In this document: in pieces, positions 8,819-17,801 of the stretch | How positions within the stretch are numbered: the first letter of the stretch is position 1 | Layout of the letters: the number at the start of each line of letters is the position of its first letter | Origin: Cellulophaga sp. Hel_I_12 | GTDB lineage: Bacteria > Bacteroidota > Bacteroidia > Flavobacteriales > Flavobacteriaceae | Reading direction: 5' to 3' | NCBI RefSeq assembly: GCF_000799565.1 | Contig: NZ_JUHB01000001.1 | Location: forward strand, 1,925,501 to 1,989,500 | DNA length: 64,000 bases | Program-made: the position numbers and the translations under genes | The notes under the pieces: model-generated | Seen by the model: only the letters and a program-made list of their open reading frames with translations | Told to the model about the DNA's origin: nothing | Database searches by the model: none

Positions 8819-9233
8819 TTGCTATTTTTATAATGTAACTTTTAGAGTATCTATGGAATAACCTAATGCCTATTTATACCTTTAACATCTTTACTGTTGC
8901 TCTTTTAAAAAATCAAAATGTTAAATTAGTATTTAATTAGCCAAACTATATGAATTGTTGATTTTTTAACAATTGACCAAATAAAATACAGTGCTACCTA
9001 ATTAAATAAAAATTGTATATTTGGTAAAAAAGGCAAAATTACAATTATAACATCAAAAAATTGAGAATATCGTATTCTTCTATAACTTTTATTACAAGGA
9101 TAACAATTTAAAAAAGTTATCAACACGAAACCGTTTTCGTAAATTTTGAAACACAAAGGAATGAGATTTTAACAAAAAATTTGTATATTTTTAACTTTCG
9201 ATTATAAATTAACTCAACTTAAATTAATTATTT
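8819..9233. other. 415-bp divergent regulatory region between lacI-type gene and susC
   Basis: Very AT-rich with no ORF. It holds one clear LacI-type operator (listed separately), a dyad AATTGTT/AACAATT at 8953-8959 and 8968-8974, and one isolated TATATTTG -7-like box at 9017-9024. I could not find a convincing TTTG -33 element at proper spacing for either gene. The unusual length fits divergent control of both arms of the locus. Confidence 0.6.
9125..9140. promoter_or_regulatory. LacI-family operator candidate
   Basis: The 16-mer ACGAAACCGTTTTCGT is symmetric at 14 of 16 positions around a central CG, the usual LacI-family operator form. It is 93 bp upstream of the SusC start and about 306 bp from the LacI-type gene start. 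With a LacI-type gene as the divergent neighbour, binding by that protein is the simplest reading. Whether it represses or activates cannot be decided because the SusC promoter is unclear. Confidence 0.75.
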
Positions 9234-12227
9234 ATGAAGATTAAGCTATTTAAAAGCTTGTTAATGGCAGGGGCATTTTTATGTTTTGGCTTTATGCAAG
9301 CGCAAGAGGTATCCGGAACAGTTTCCGATGCCAATGGGCCTTTACCTGGCGCTAGCGTTCTTGTAAAAGGAACTACAAACGGTACACAAACCGATTTTGA
9401 TGGGAACTACACATTAAACAATGTAGGCAGCAATGCTATTCTAGTATTTAGTTACATTGGCTTTAGTAGCCAAGAGATTGCTGTTGGCGGAAGGTCAACA
9501 ATTAATGTTACACTTGCGGAAGATGCTCAGGCATTGGAGGAAATTGTAGTAGTTGGTTATGGTAGTTCTACTAAAAAAGAAATTACTTCTGCTGTTACAA
9601 AGGTAGATGAAGAATCTTTTAACAAAGGTACAATCAACTCGGCCTCAGAATTATTACAAGGTAAAGTTGCAGGTTTAAGTATTTACAATAAAGGGGGTAA
9701 CCCAAATGAAGACGCCGTTATTCGTTTAAGAGGTATTTCTTCTGTGGGCGCAAACTCTCAACCTTTAATTGTTATCGATGGTGTAATTGGAGCGTCTTTA
9801 AATAACGTAGATCCAAGCGATATTAAAGAATTAACTGTACTTAAAGATGGTTCCGCTGCTGCTATTTATGGTTCTCGTGGATCTGCAGGGGTTATTATTG
9901 TAACTACTAAAAGCGGTAAATCTGGCGCTAGTGAAGTTACCTATAATGGTTCTGTTGCCGCCTCTTCTATAGCTAGAACTATTGATATTTTATCGGGTGA
10001 AGATTTTGCTGCTGCCGGAGGTACTGATTTAGGAAGTAGAACTGACTGGTTAGATTTAGTAACAAGAGATGCAATCACAAACATTCACAACATTGCTATT
10101 TCTGGAGGTCAAGACAACACTAATTTTAGAGTATCTACAAACTTTAGAGATGCACAAGGTATTTTAGAAAACTCTGGTTTTGATCAATTCAATACTAGAT
10201 TTAATGCTACTACGACTGTTTTAAATGATAAATTAAAAATAGATTTTAATGCATCGTATACGAAGAGAGATTCTGATTTTGGATTTAATGAAGCCCTTCG
10301 TTATGCCATTCTTTATAACCCAACAGCACCTGTATTCGGTGTAGATTCACCTTTTCCATTTAATGCCGATCCTTATGGTGGCTATTTTGAGACTTTAGGT
10401 TTGTTTGATAGCTTTAACCCAGTTTCAATCATTAATCAAAACACCAATAAAGGAAGTCGTAATGAATTTACTTACAGTGCTAACTTTAAGTATTTAGTTA
10501 CTAACGATTTTACCGTTAATGCCATGTATTCAGAGCAAAACTCAAAATACACAAATAGTGAATACTATAGAACCACCTCTTTATTTAGAGGGGCTGCTAC
10601 TAGCCCAACACGAAAAGGACTAGCTAGACTTTCTTCTGGAGAAAATAGATTTAAATTATTTGAAATGTATGGGGATTATAACTTAGACCCTACAGAAAAA
10701 TTAAATTTAAAAATTACTGGTGGTTATTCTTGGCAACAAGAAAATTTTAATAACTACTTTTTAGCTGCAGGTGATTTTCCAAATGACAACTTATCCTATA
10801 TAGACGCATTAGAGTGGTCTCAAGATAGAATTAACGCAGGTTTTATTGATATCAACAGCGACCGTTCTCCAGACCAAAAAATTATCGCAATGTTCGGAAG
10901 AATCAGCGGTACTTTTGATGATGCTATCTACTTTAACGCATCGGTACGTAGAGAAGGTTCTACTAAATTAGGAGATAACAACAAATGGGGTGTTTTCCCT
11001 GCTTTTGGTTTAGGAGCTGATTTAAACAAATACCTAAACTTAGACCAAGTAGACTTATTTAAAGTACGTTTAGGATACGGGGTTACAGGTTCTTTACCTG
11101 GACAATATGGTCTGGCTAGGGATCAATACAACCCAACGGGTAATTTATTATCTAGTGTTTTGGTACGTAACGCGAACCCAGATTTAAAATGGGAGCAAAA
11201 GGCAGAAACCAATTTAGGTTTTGAATTTAACAGAGGTCGTTTATCTACTACATTAGATTTATATACCCGTAAAGTATCTGATTTCATTCTAGAAAGAGCC
11301 GTTGATGTTGCTCTTTACCCATCAGGAAGTAGAGTTGAAAATGGCGGAGACTTATCTACCAATGGTCTTGAATTGGCTGTAAATTATGACATCGTTAAAC
11401 AAGATGACTTTACGTATAATGCTGGTTTAATTTTTTCTACCTACAAAACTACTTTAGATTCTTTTGACCAAACGGCTTTAAGAGGTAATTTAGGAGCTCC
11501 AGGTCAGAATGATACGAATGTAATTTTAGTTCAAGAAGGTCAAGAGATTGGACAAATTTACGGCGCATTGTGGACAGGTGATATTGTAGACGGTAGACAA
11601 ACCTTTGTAGATGTAAATGGTGATGGTAATACAGATGCTGCTCAAACTTCACAGGTAATTGGAAATCTTATTGATGCAGACGAGGACGGTGTTCAAGACG
11701 GAGATTTGACGAGATTAGGAAAAGGTATTCCTGATTTTGAATTAAGCTGGTCTAACGTTTTCAGATACAAAAACTGGGATGCTCAAGTATTTTTTAGAGG
11801 TGCTTTTGGTCACAGTTTAGTAAATAACTTTAGAGTTTTTTATGAGCCTAGAGTAGGAAGCCAAAGTTCTTATAACTTTGTGAATACAGAATTAGCAGAA
11901 CCAACCATTACAAATGCTCAATTTAGTTCTTTGTATGTTGAAAAAGCTGATTTTATTAAATTAGACAACATGTCGGTTGGCTATACCTTTAACATGGCAG
12001 ATAATAAGTATATTAAAGGGCTAAGATTATCGTTAGCAGGTCAAAATCTATTCGTGATTACAGGCTACACAGGAGCAGATCCAGAGCCATCACTACAAGA
12101 TAGGGGTGCTGTCGATAATGGCAATTTCCTAGGTTTAGGTTCTGATCCATTAGTACCAGGTATCGATAGAAGGTATAATTATTTTGCAGCTAGAACTTTT
12201 ACTTTAGGTGTAAATGTTAATTTTTAA
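9234..12227 (+). CDS. SusC-like TonB-dependent outer-membrane transporter
   Basis: A 997-residue SusC/RagA-family receptor that should import oligosaccharides with TonB energy. It starts with a signal peptide ending MQAQ (residue 24). Next come the carboxypeptidase-regulatory-like domain (GTVSDANGPLPGASVLVKGT, about 27-100), the SusC-type linker EEIVVVGYG (102-110), the plug with VAGLSIYNKGGNPNEDAVIR and GSAAAIYGSRGSAGVIIVTT (about 145-225), and a 22-strand barrel ending in aromatic FTLGVNVNF. The SusD gene follows after 11 bp. Position opposite LacI, GH65 and GH13 implies a starch, glycogen or maltodextrin-type ligand; this is inferred from neighbours, not from the barrel sequence. Confidence 0.96.
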   Translation: MKIKLFKSLLMAGAFLCFGFMQAQEVSGTVSDANGPLPGASVLVKGTTNGTQTDFDGNYTLNNVGSNAILVFSYIGFSSQEIAVGGRSTINVTLAEDAQALEEIVVVGYGSSTKKEITSAVTKVDEESFNKGTINSASELLQGKVAGLSIYNKGGNPNEDAVIRLRGISSVGANSQPLIVIDGVIGASLNNVDPSDIKELTVLKDGSAAAIYGSRGSAGVIIVTTKSGKSGASEVTYNGSVAASSIARTIDILSGEDFAAAGGTDLGSRTDWLDLVTRDAITNIHNIAISGGQDNTNFRVSTNFRDAQGILENSGFDQFNTRFNATTTVLNDKLKIDFNASYTKRDSDFGFNEALRYAILYNPTAPVFGVDSPFPFNADPYGGYFETLGLFDSFNPVSIINQNTNKGSRNEFTYSANFKYLVTNDFTVNAMYSEQNSKYTNSEYYRTTSLFRGAATSPTRKGLARLSSGENRFKLFEMYGDYNLDPTEKLNLKITGGYSWQQENFNNYFLAAGDFPNDNLSYIDALEWSQDRINAGFIDINSDRSPDQKIIAMFGRISGTFDDAIYFNASVRREGSTKLGDNNKWGVFPAFGLGADLNKYLNLDQVDLFKVRLGYGVTGSLPGQYGLARDQYNPTGNLLSSVLVRNANPDLKWEQKAETNLGFEFNRGRLSTTLDLYTRKVSDFILERAVDVALYPSGSRVENGGDLSTNGLELAVNYDIVKQDDFTYNAGLIFSTYKTTLDSFDQTALRGNLGAPGQNDTNVILVQEGQEIGQIYGALWTGDIVDGRQTFVDVNGDGNTDAAQTSQVIGNLIDADEDGVQDGDLTRLGKGIPDFELSWSNVFRYKNWDAQVFFRGAFGHSLVNNFRVFYEPRVGSQSSYNFVNTELAEPTITNAQFSSLYVEKADFIKLDNMSVGYTFNMADNKYIKGLRLSLAGQNLFVITGYTGADPEPSLQDRGAVDNGNFLGLGSDPLVPGIDRRYNYFAARTFTLGVNVNF

Positions 12228-12238
12228 AAAAAAAAGCA

Positions 12239-13852
12239 ATGAAAAATATATATAAATCAATTTTAATGTGTTCTGCACTCGTTAGTTTTAGTGCGTGTAC
12301 AGACTTAGAAGAGAATTTGGTAGGTGAAATACAAACCGAATTTAATGGATCAGAGCCTAGTTTTGGAAATTTTGATGGTGGCGGGGGAGGCCCTAGTGAT
12401 GCTGTAAGTTCGGCATATGCCCAATTAAGAGAATCTGGAACAGCAAACCATGGTGGTTATTGGTCCGTACAATCCGTTTCATCGGATGAAATGGCCGTAA
12501 CTCAAAAAGGGGGTGACTGGTTTGACGGTGGTATCTGGATTGATATGCACAGGCATACGTATCCGCCATCAAACGGACCTATTAATGGTGCTTGGACGGG
12601 ACAATATGCTGCTATTGGAGCTTGTAATACTGCTCTGGCTTCTGGTGATTTAGATGAAAATCAAACAGCACAAGTAAGAGCCTTACGTGCATTTTTCTAC
12701 TATCGTTTAGTAGATTTATTTGGACGTGTGAAAATAGTTACTACTCCTGGGGTTGATGCTCCGCAAGCTACAAGAGTTCAGGTGTACAATTTTATTGAAG
12801 CTGAATTATTAGCTACTTTAGGAATAACTGCTGTATCTCCTACTATGGACTTATCAAACAGCCCATTAACAACTGAAGTTAATCCGTATAGAATTAACCA
12901 ATATGCTGCTTTAGGCTTATTAGCTAAATTGTATTTAAATGCAGAAGTTTTTGCTGGTACTCCCAAATATTCAGAGGCAGCAATTGCGGCAAGTTATGTT
13001 ATTGACAATGGTAGTTATATTCTTTGTGATACTGGATGTTCAGTGCCAAATCCTGCTCAAAGACCGAGTGTAGAATCTGATCCAGATGAATTAGAAGGAT
13101 ATGCTGCTGTATTTGCACCCAACAACCAAGATAATCCAGAAATCATCTGGTCAGTTGCTTATGATAATGTTACAGGTGCCAACATGAATTTTGCACAGAT
13201 GACATTACATTATTCTAGCCAATTTACTTGGAATATTCAAAACCAACCTTGGAATGGCTATTCTGCTTTAGAAGAATTTTATAATTCTTATGATGATACC
13301 GATAAGCGTAAAGAGAATAACTTTTTAGTAGGTCCTCAATTAGATTATGAAGGTTCTGTTATTTTAGATTATGCTGCTCCTATTGATGAATTAGAATTAA
13401 ATTACTCAACAGACATAAATGAATTAGAGCCAGATGCTTCTAGAAAAGGTGGGGCTCGTATGAGTAAATTTAGCTTTAGACAAGGGCAAAGAGATAACAT
13501 GGATAATGATTACCCTATTATTCGTCTAGGTGATTTATACCTAATTAGAGCTGAAGGTTTAGCTCGCGCTGCTGGGAATTGGTCATTAGCTTTGCCAGAT
13601 GTAAACACCATCAGAGCAAGAGCAGGTTTAACAACAGCATTAGGTTCTTTAACTGCAGATGAATTTTTAGCAGAAAGAGGAAGAGAAATGTTTATGGAAG
13701 TGACAAGACGTCAAGATTTAATACGTTTTGGCAAGTTCAATGATGCATGGTGGGAAAAGCCAGCTTCTGCCCCTTTCAGAAATTTATTTCCAATACCACA
13801 AGAGCAAATTTCAGCTCCAGGAAGTGGCTTAACGCAAAACCCTGGTTACTAG
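12239..13852 (+). CDS. SusD-like surface glycan-binding lipoprotein
   Basis: This 537-residue RagB/SusD-family lipoprotein (lipobox VSFSAC, Cys20) should form the lid of the SusC transporter. Family features are QVRALRAFFYYRLVDLFG (about 142-160, the first TPR-like helix pair), YRINQYAALGLLAKLYLNAE, and the C-terminal IIRLGDLYLIRAEGLARAAG with FLAERGREMFMEVTRRQDLI. The last residues FPIPQEQISAPGSGLTQNPGY are the usual SusD ending. A Gly-rich stretch (GGGGGPSD, about 45-52) follows the lipid-anchored linker. It is co-transcribed with SusC (11-bp gap) and followed at once by a terminator-like hairpin. Confidence 0.96.
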   Translation: MKNIYKSILMCSALVSFSACTDLEENLVGEIQTEFNGSEPSFGNFDGGGGGPSDAVSSAYAQLRESGTANHGGYWSVQSVSSDEMAVTQKGGDWFDGGIWIDMHRHTYPPSNGPINGAWTGQYAAIGACNTALASGDLDENQTAQVRALRAFFYYRLVDLFGRVKIVTTPGVDAPQATRVQVYNFIEAELLATLGITAVSPTMDLSNSPLTTEVNPYRINQYAALGLLAKLYLNAEVFAGTPKYSEAAIAASYVIDNGSYILCDTGCSVPNPAQRPSVESDPDELEGYAAVFAPNNQDNPEIIWSVAYDNVTGANMNFAQMTLHYSSQFTWNIQNQPWNGYSALEEFYNSYDDTDKRKENNFLVGPQLDYEGSVILDYAAPIDELELNYSTDINELEPDASRKGGARMSKFSFRQGQRDNMDNDYPIIRLGDLYLIRAEGLARAAGNWSLALPDVNTIRARAGLTTALGSLTADEFLAERGREMFMEVTRRQDLIRFGKFNDAWWEKPASAPFRNLFPIPQEQISAPGSGLTQNPGY

Positions 13853-13883
13853 TTTATAATTAGTAACGTTTGAATAAATAAAC

Positions 13884-13917
13884 AAAAAGGGATACTTTTA
13901 TAAAGTATCCCTTTTTT
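13884..13917 (+). terminator. Rho-independent-type hairpin after SusD
   Basis: A 10-bp perfect stem GGGATACTTT/AAAGTATCCC with a 3-nt loop is flanked by AAAAA and TTTTTT, which extends pairing. It lies between SusD and the first repeat-protein gene, only 28 bp before that gene's ATG. It may set a high SusCD to low downstream transcript ratio rather than fully stop transcription. Confidence 0.85.
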
Positions 13918-13944
13918 ATTAATGTATTTAATTTCTGCCTGTAA

Positions 13945-16900
13945 ATGAAATACGTACTACTGATTGTTATATTAAGTACCCTATTCTTTTCCTGTGATTC
14001 AAAAAAAAGTGAATCTACCTTATACCTCTTAAAAGATAACTCAACTGGCATTGAGTTTGAAAATACACTAGTGTATACCGAGCAATTAAACCCCTATACC
14101 TATAGAAATTTCTATAACGGAGGTGGTGTAGCTCTAGGTGATATTAACAACGATGGACTATTAGATATTTATTTTACCGGAAATTTAGTCAACAATAAAT
14201 TATACCTCAACAAAGGAAATTTTAAGTTTGAAGATATCACGAGTAAGGCAGGTGTTGCCTGTGATAACGTGTGGTCTTCAGGAGCAACTTTTGTCGATAT
14301 TAATAATGATGGTTTACTTGATATCTATGTATGCAAGGCCGGGCCACCTAGCGATAGCCCAAATAGGTCAAACGAATTATTTATAAATAATGGTGACTTA
14401 ACCTTTACTGAACAATCTAAAAAGTATGGCTTAAATATTACAGGTTTATCTGTACAAGCTGCATTTTTTGATTTTGACAAAGACGGAGATTTAGATTGCT
14501 ATTTATTAAATAATTCTATTCGCTCCGTTGGCGGTTACGATTTAATAAAAGATCAAAGAGATAAAGCAACAGCATCAGGAAATAAACTATTCAAGAATGA
14601 AAATGGATTTTTTATAGATGCATCTAAAGAAAATAATATCTACACAAGTGCTATAGGCTTCGGTTTAGGCATAACTTTAAGTGACTTTAATCAAGATAAT
14701 TGGACAGACATTTATATTTCTAATGATTTTTTTGAAAAAGATTATTTATACCTGAATAACAACGGATTAAATTTTGAAGAAAGTGTTGAAGAAAAATTTA
14801 ATGCTATTCCCATGGGTTCCATGGGGGCTGATGCCGCAGACTTAGATAACGATTTACTACCAGATATGATGGTCACAGAAATGTTGCCTCAAACCTTAGA
14901 ACGCCAAAAATCAAAAGCAACCTACGAATCTTGGGATAAATATTCATTAGCTGTAAAAAACGGTTATTTTTACCAATTTCCCAGAAATGCATTACAGCGT
15001 AATTTAGGAGCATCAGGTTTTATGGAAATTAGCCGATTTTCTGGGGTTGATGCCACAGAATGGAGCTGGGGAACCTTATTATTTGATATGAATAACGATG
15101 GTTTAAAAGATATTTTTGTGAGCAACGGTATTTATAAAGACCTTCTCGATAGAGACTATCTTAACTATATGGCCAACGAAGCTCAAATTAGAAATATGAT
15201 GAGTAATGACAAAAACATCATTACAAAATTAATAGATTTGATGCCTTCTAAAGCCATCCCCAACGCTGCCTATTTAAATTTAGGCGACTTTTCCTTTAAA
15301 GAAGCAAATGAAGAATTGGGCTTAAATACACCAAGCTTTAGTAACGGCAGCGCTTACGGGGATTTAGACAATGATGGAGATTTAGACCTGGTGGTGAATA
15401 ACGTAAACATGGCTTCTTTTGTCTATGAAAACACCACAGATACCACTAAAAACAAATTTATAAAAATTCGTTTTAAAGGAAAAGGAAATAATACAAGTGC
15501 TATTGGTACTAAAATTATTGCTTACTTTGACAAGGGAAAGAATAGCATGTTTGAAAATTACCCTTCCAAAGGATTTCAAAGTTCCGTGGCACCCGAAATT
15601 TTAATGGGATTTGGAAATATTTCTACCGTAGATAGTTTAGTGGTAATTTGGCCAGACCAGGCTATAAGGGTTTTGAAAAACCTTACAGTCAATAAAACCA
15701 TTACTATTGAACAACAAAACAGCTCAACTAAAAAATATAGTCCTCCAAAGAAAATAGCAGCCTTTGGTATCGAAAAAATAGCACCCTTTTTTAGCTTTAA
15801 ACACGAAGAAAATAATTACATCGACTTTAAAAGAGAACAACTACTGGATAGGATGACTAATAATGAAGGTCCAGCCATGGCGACAGCTGACTTGAATGGT
15901 GATGGATTTGTAGACTTTTATTTAGGTGGGGCTAAAAACCAAAAGAGTCAATTATTTATGTCGAACAAAGATGGCTCTTACGCCACTATCGACAAGCCTT
16001 TTGAATTCGATAAAAATGCAGAAGACACAGATGCAATCTTTTTCGACAGTGATTTAGATGGTGATTTAGACCTTTATGTTTGTAGCGGTGGCAAAGCCTT
16101 TTCTAAATACGACTCTAATTTAGAAGACCGGCTCTATATTAATACGAACAATACCTTTATAAAAAGCACCTCACCCCTTCCCTTTCCTAAAAGAATTAGC
16201 AGCGCAAGCGTTGAGGCTTTCGATTATGATTTAGATGGTGATTTAGACTTATTCGTAGGAGAAAGGTATAACCCACAAGTTTATGGAGAGCCTAGTTCAG
16301 GATTCCTTTTAAAAAATGAAGGCAATAATAAATTTAGCCTAGACCAACAGGGTACATTTGAAAGTATTGGTATGATTACTAAAGTAGTTAGCGCTGACTT
16401 AAATAATGATAATTGGCCTGATTTAGTCATTGGCGGTGAATGGATGCCGATTTCGATATTTATCAACAAAAATGGACAGTTTATTAATGAGACGAATTCA
16501 TTTCAACTAAACAAAAGTGTTGGTATATGGTCTACATTAGCGATAAACGATATCGATGATGATGGTGATTTTGATATTATTGCTGGCAATATAGGCCAAA
16601 ATAACTTTTACAAAAAAGGAACAACGATTTTCGTATATGATTTTGATAACAATGGTACTACAGAACAAATTATTTGTCAAAAAACAAATGGAAAATATTA
16701 TCCTATCGCGGATCGAGACGAGTTAATTTCACAAATACCTTCCTTGAAAAAGAAATTATTATATTATAAAGATTATGCCATAGCTGATATGGAGACTATG
16801 TTTACTGCAGAAACGCTAAAAGCTTCCGTAAAATTAACACTCGATACCAGTGCATCTGCACTTTTTATAAATCATAACAATACATTTGAAAGCCTAATTT

Positions 16901-17208
16901 TACCCCCAGAGATTCAGTATTCACAGAACTATGCCATACAAGTTTATGATATTACTAAAGATGGTGTTAAAGATATTTTTTTTGGTGGCAATCAAGACTT
17001 AATAAAGCCAAGATTTGGTAAATTAGATGCCTCAAAAGGTTGGCTTTTAACGGGAACAAAAATTAACGGGCAGTATCGTTTTAATGAAGTAAGCCCTCTA
17101 AATATATCAGGACAAATTAGGGGCTTTAAAATTATTCAATACAATCAAAGAACAATACTCACCACCAGTATAAATAATGATATTTTAAATTTTTATGAAA
17201 TCAAATAA
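13945..17208 (+). CDS. FG-GAP/VCBS-repeat ASPIC/UnbV lipoprotein, copy 1
   Basis: A 1,087-residue surface or periplasmic lipoprotein (lipobox LFFSC, Cys17). It has at least seven FG-GAP/VCBS-type blades between residues 58 and 490, each with a DxNNDGxxD calcium-loop motif (DINNDGLLDIY at 66-76, DFDKDGDLDCY, DLDNDGDLDLV at 473-483). An ASPIC/UnbV-type segment follows (about 515-590: NTSAIGTKI, SKGFQSS, VIWPDQAIRVL), then a second repeat set from about 640 (DLNGDGFVDFY, DSDLDGDLDLY). This implies a pair of calcium-stabilised beta-propellers. No enzyme motif is visible. It is the first of three paralogues after SusCD. Binding or scaffolding of glycan is an inference. Confidence 0.9.
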   Translation: MKYVLLIVILSTLFFSCDSKKSESTLYLLKDNSTGIEFENTLVYTEQLNPYTYRNFYNGGGVALGDINNDGLLDIYFTGNLVNNKLYLNKGNFKFEDITSKAGVACDNVWSSGATFVDINNDGLLDIYVCKAGPPSDSPNRSNELFINNGDLTFTEQSKKYGLNITGLSVQAAFFDFDKDGDLDCYLLNNSIRSVGGYDLIKDQRDKATASGNKLFKNENGFFIDASKENNIYTSAIGFGLGITLSDFNQDNWTDIYISNDFFEKDYLYLNNNGLNFEESVEEKFNAIPMGSMGADAADLDNDLLPDMMVTEMLPQTLERQKSKATYESWDKYSLAVKNGYFYQFPRNALQRNLGASGFMEISRFSGVDATEWSWGTLLFDMNNDGLKDIFVSNGIYKDLLDRDYLNYMANEAQIRNMMSNDKNIITKLIDLMPSKAIPNAAYLNLGDFSFKEANEELGLNTPSFSNGSAYGDLDNDGDLDLVVNNVNMASFVYENTTDTTKNKFIKIRFKGKGNNTSAIGTKIIAYFDKGKNSMFENYPSKGFQSSVAPEILMGFGNISTVDSLVVIWPDQAIRVLKNLTVNKTITIEQQNSSTKKYSPPKKIAAFGIEKIAPFFSFKHEENNYIDFKREQLLDRMTNNEGPAMATADLNGDGFVDFYLGGAKNQKSQLFMSNKDGSYATIDKPFEFDKNAEDTDAIFFDSDLDGDLDLYVCSGGKAFSKYDSNLEDRLYINTNNTFIKSTSPLPFPKRISSASVEAFDYDLDGDLDLFVGERYNPQVYGEPSSGFLLKNEGNNKFSLDQQGTFESIGMITKVVSADLNNDNWPDLVIGGEWMPISIFINKNGQFINETNSFQLNKSVGIWSTLAINDIDDDGDFDIIAGNIGQNNFYKKGTTIFVYDFDNNGTTEQIICQKTNGKYYPIADRDELISQIPSLKKKLLYYKDYAIADMETMFTAETLKASVKLTLDTSASALFINHNNTFESLILPPEIQYSQNYAIQVYDITKDGVKDIFFGGNQDLIKPRFGKLDASKGWLLTGTKINGQYRFNEVSPLNISGQIRGFKIIQYNQRTILTTSINNDILNFYEIK

Positions 17209-17800
17209 TCTAAAACAGCTTTTGCTATTCTTATTCGTATTTTTAACAGTTTTAACGGCTTGCCAGTCTGATTACACTAAGTTGGTGACCAAAGAAATGA
17301 ACAGTGGAATTGTCCATGATTCAATCCTATTTGGCTTAAAATTCGGAGATTCAAGGAATAAATTTTTTGAGCGCTGTATGGAGTTAAACAAAAAAAAATT
17401 AGTTTCTCAAGGACCTAATAATAATTATGTTCAGTACAGACTTCCTATTCATAAAAACGCCGATGTAAATGGCAATATTGACATGATGTTTTATGCGAAA
17501 TTTACTGAACTTGATAAAATTAAAGCTATGGATTTAAAGTTCAATTATGCGAGCTGGTCCCCTTGGAACGAAAACCAACATGCAAAAAAACTTACTCCCG
17601 TTGTCATTGATACGATTCTAAAATGGTATCCAGGAAATAAATTCATTGAGGTAGTGAAAAAAGACGAAACAAAAGTTTTAGTAAAAGTTGATGGCAATAG
17701 ACAAATAACCTTATTTCCTGAAGAAAACACAAAAGATGTTTCAGTACTTATCGAAGATTTAAGAATTAAAATGAAAATGAAAATGAAAAATAGCAAATAA
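17195..17800 (+). CDS. Unrecognised 201-residue lipoprotein inside the repeat-protein cassette
   Basis: I do not recognise a family. The first 23 residues form a lipoprotein leader (VFLTVLTAC, lipobox Cys at 23), and the mature part is about 178 residues, mixed alpha/beta in appearance with no repeats or catalytic motif. Features are IVHDSILFGLKFGDSRNKFFERC in two parts around residues 39-62, a Trp-rich YASWSPWNE, and a basic tail of repeated Lys-Met encoded by an ATGAAA microrepeat near 17771-17790. It overlaps the first repeat-protein gene by 14 bp and ends 1 bp before the second, so it is translated as part of the cassette and is probably a small partner subunit. Confidence 0.75.
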   Translation: MKSNNLKQLLLFLFVFLTVLTACQSDYTKLVTKEMNSGIVHDSILFGLKFGDSRNKFFERCMELNKKKLVSQGPNNNYVQYRLPIHKNADVNGNIDMMFYAKFTELDKIKAMDLKFNYASWSPWNENQHAKKLTPVVIDTILKWYPGNKFIEVVKKDETKVLVKVDGNRQITLFPEENTKDVSVLIEDLRIKMKMKMKNSK

Positions 17801-17801
17801 C

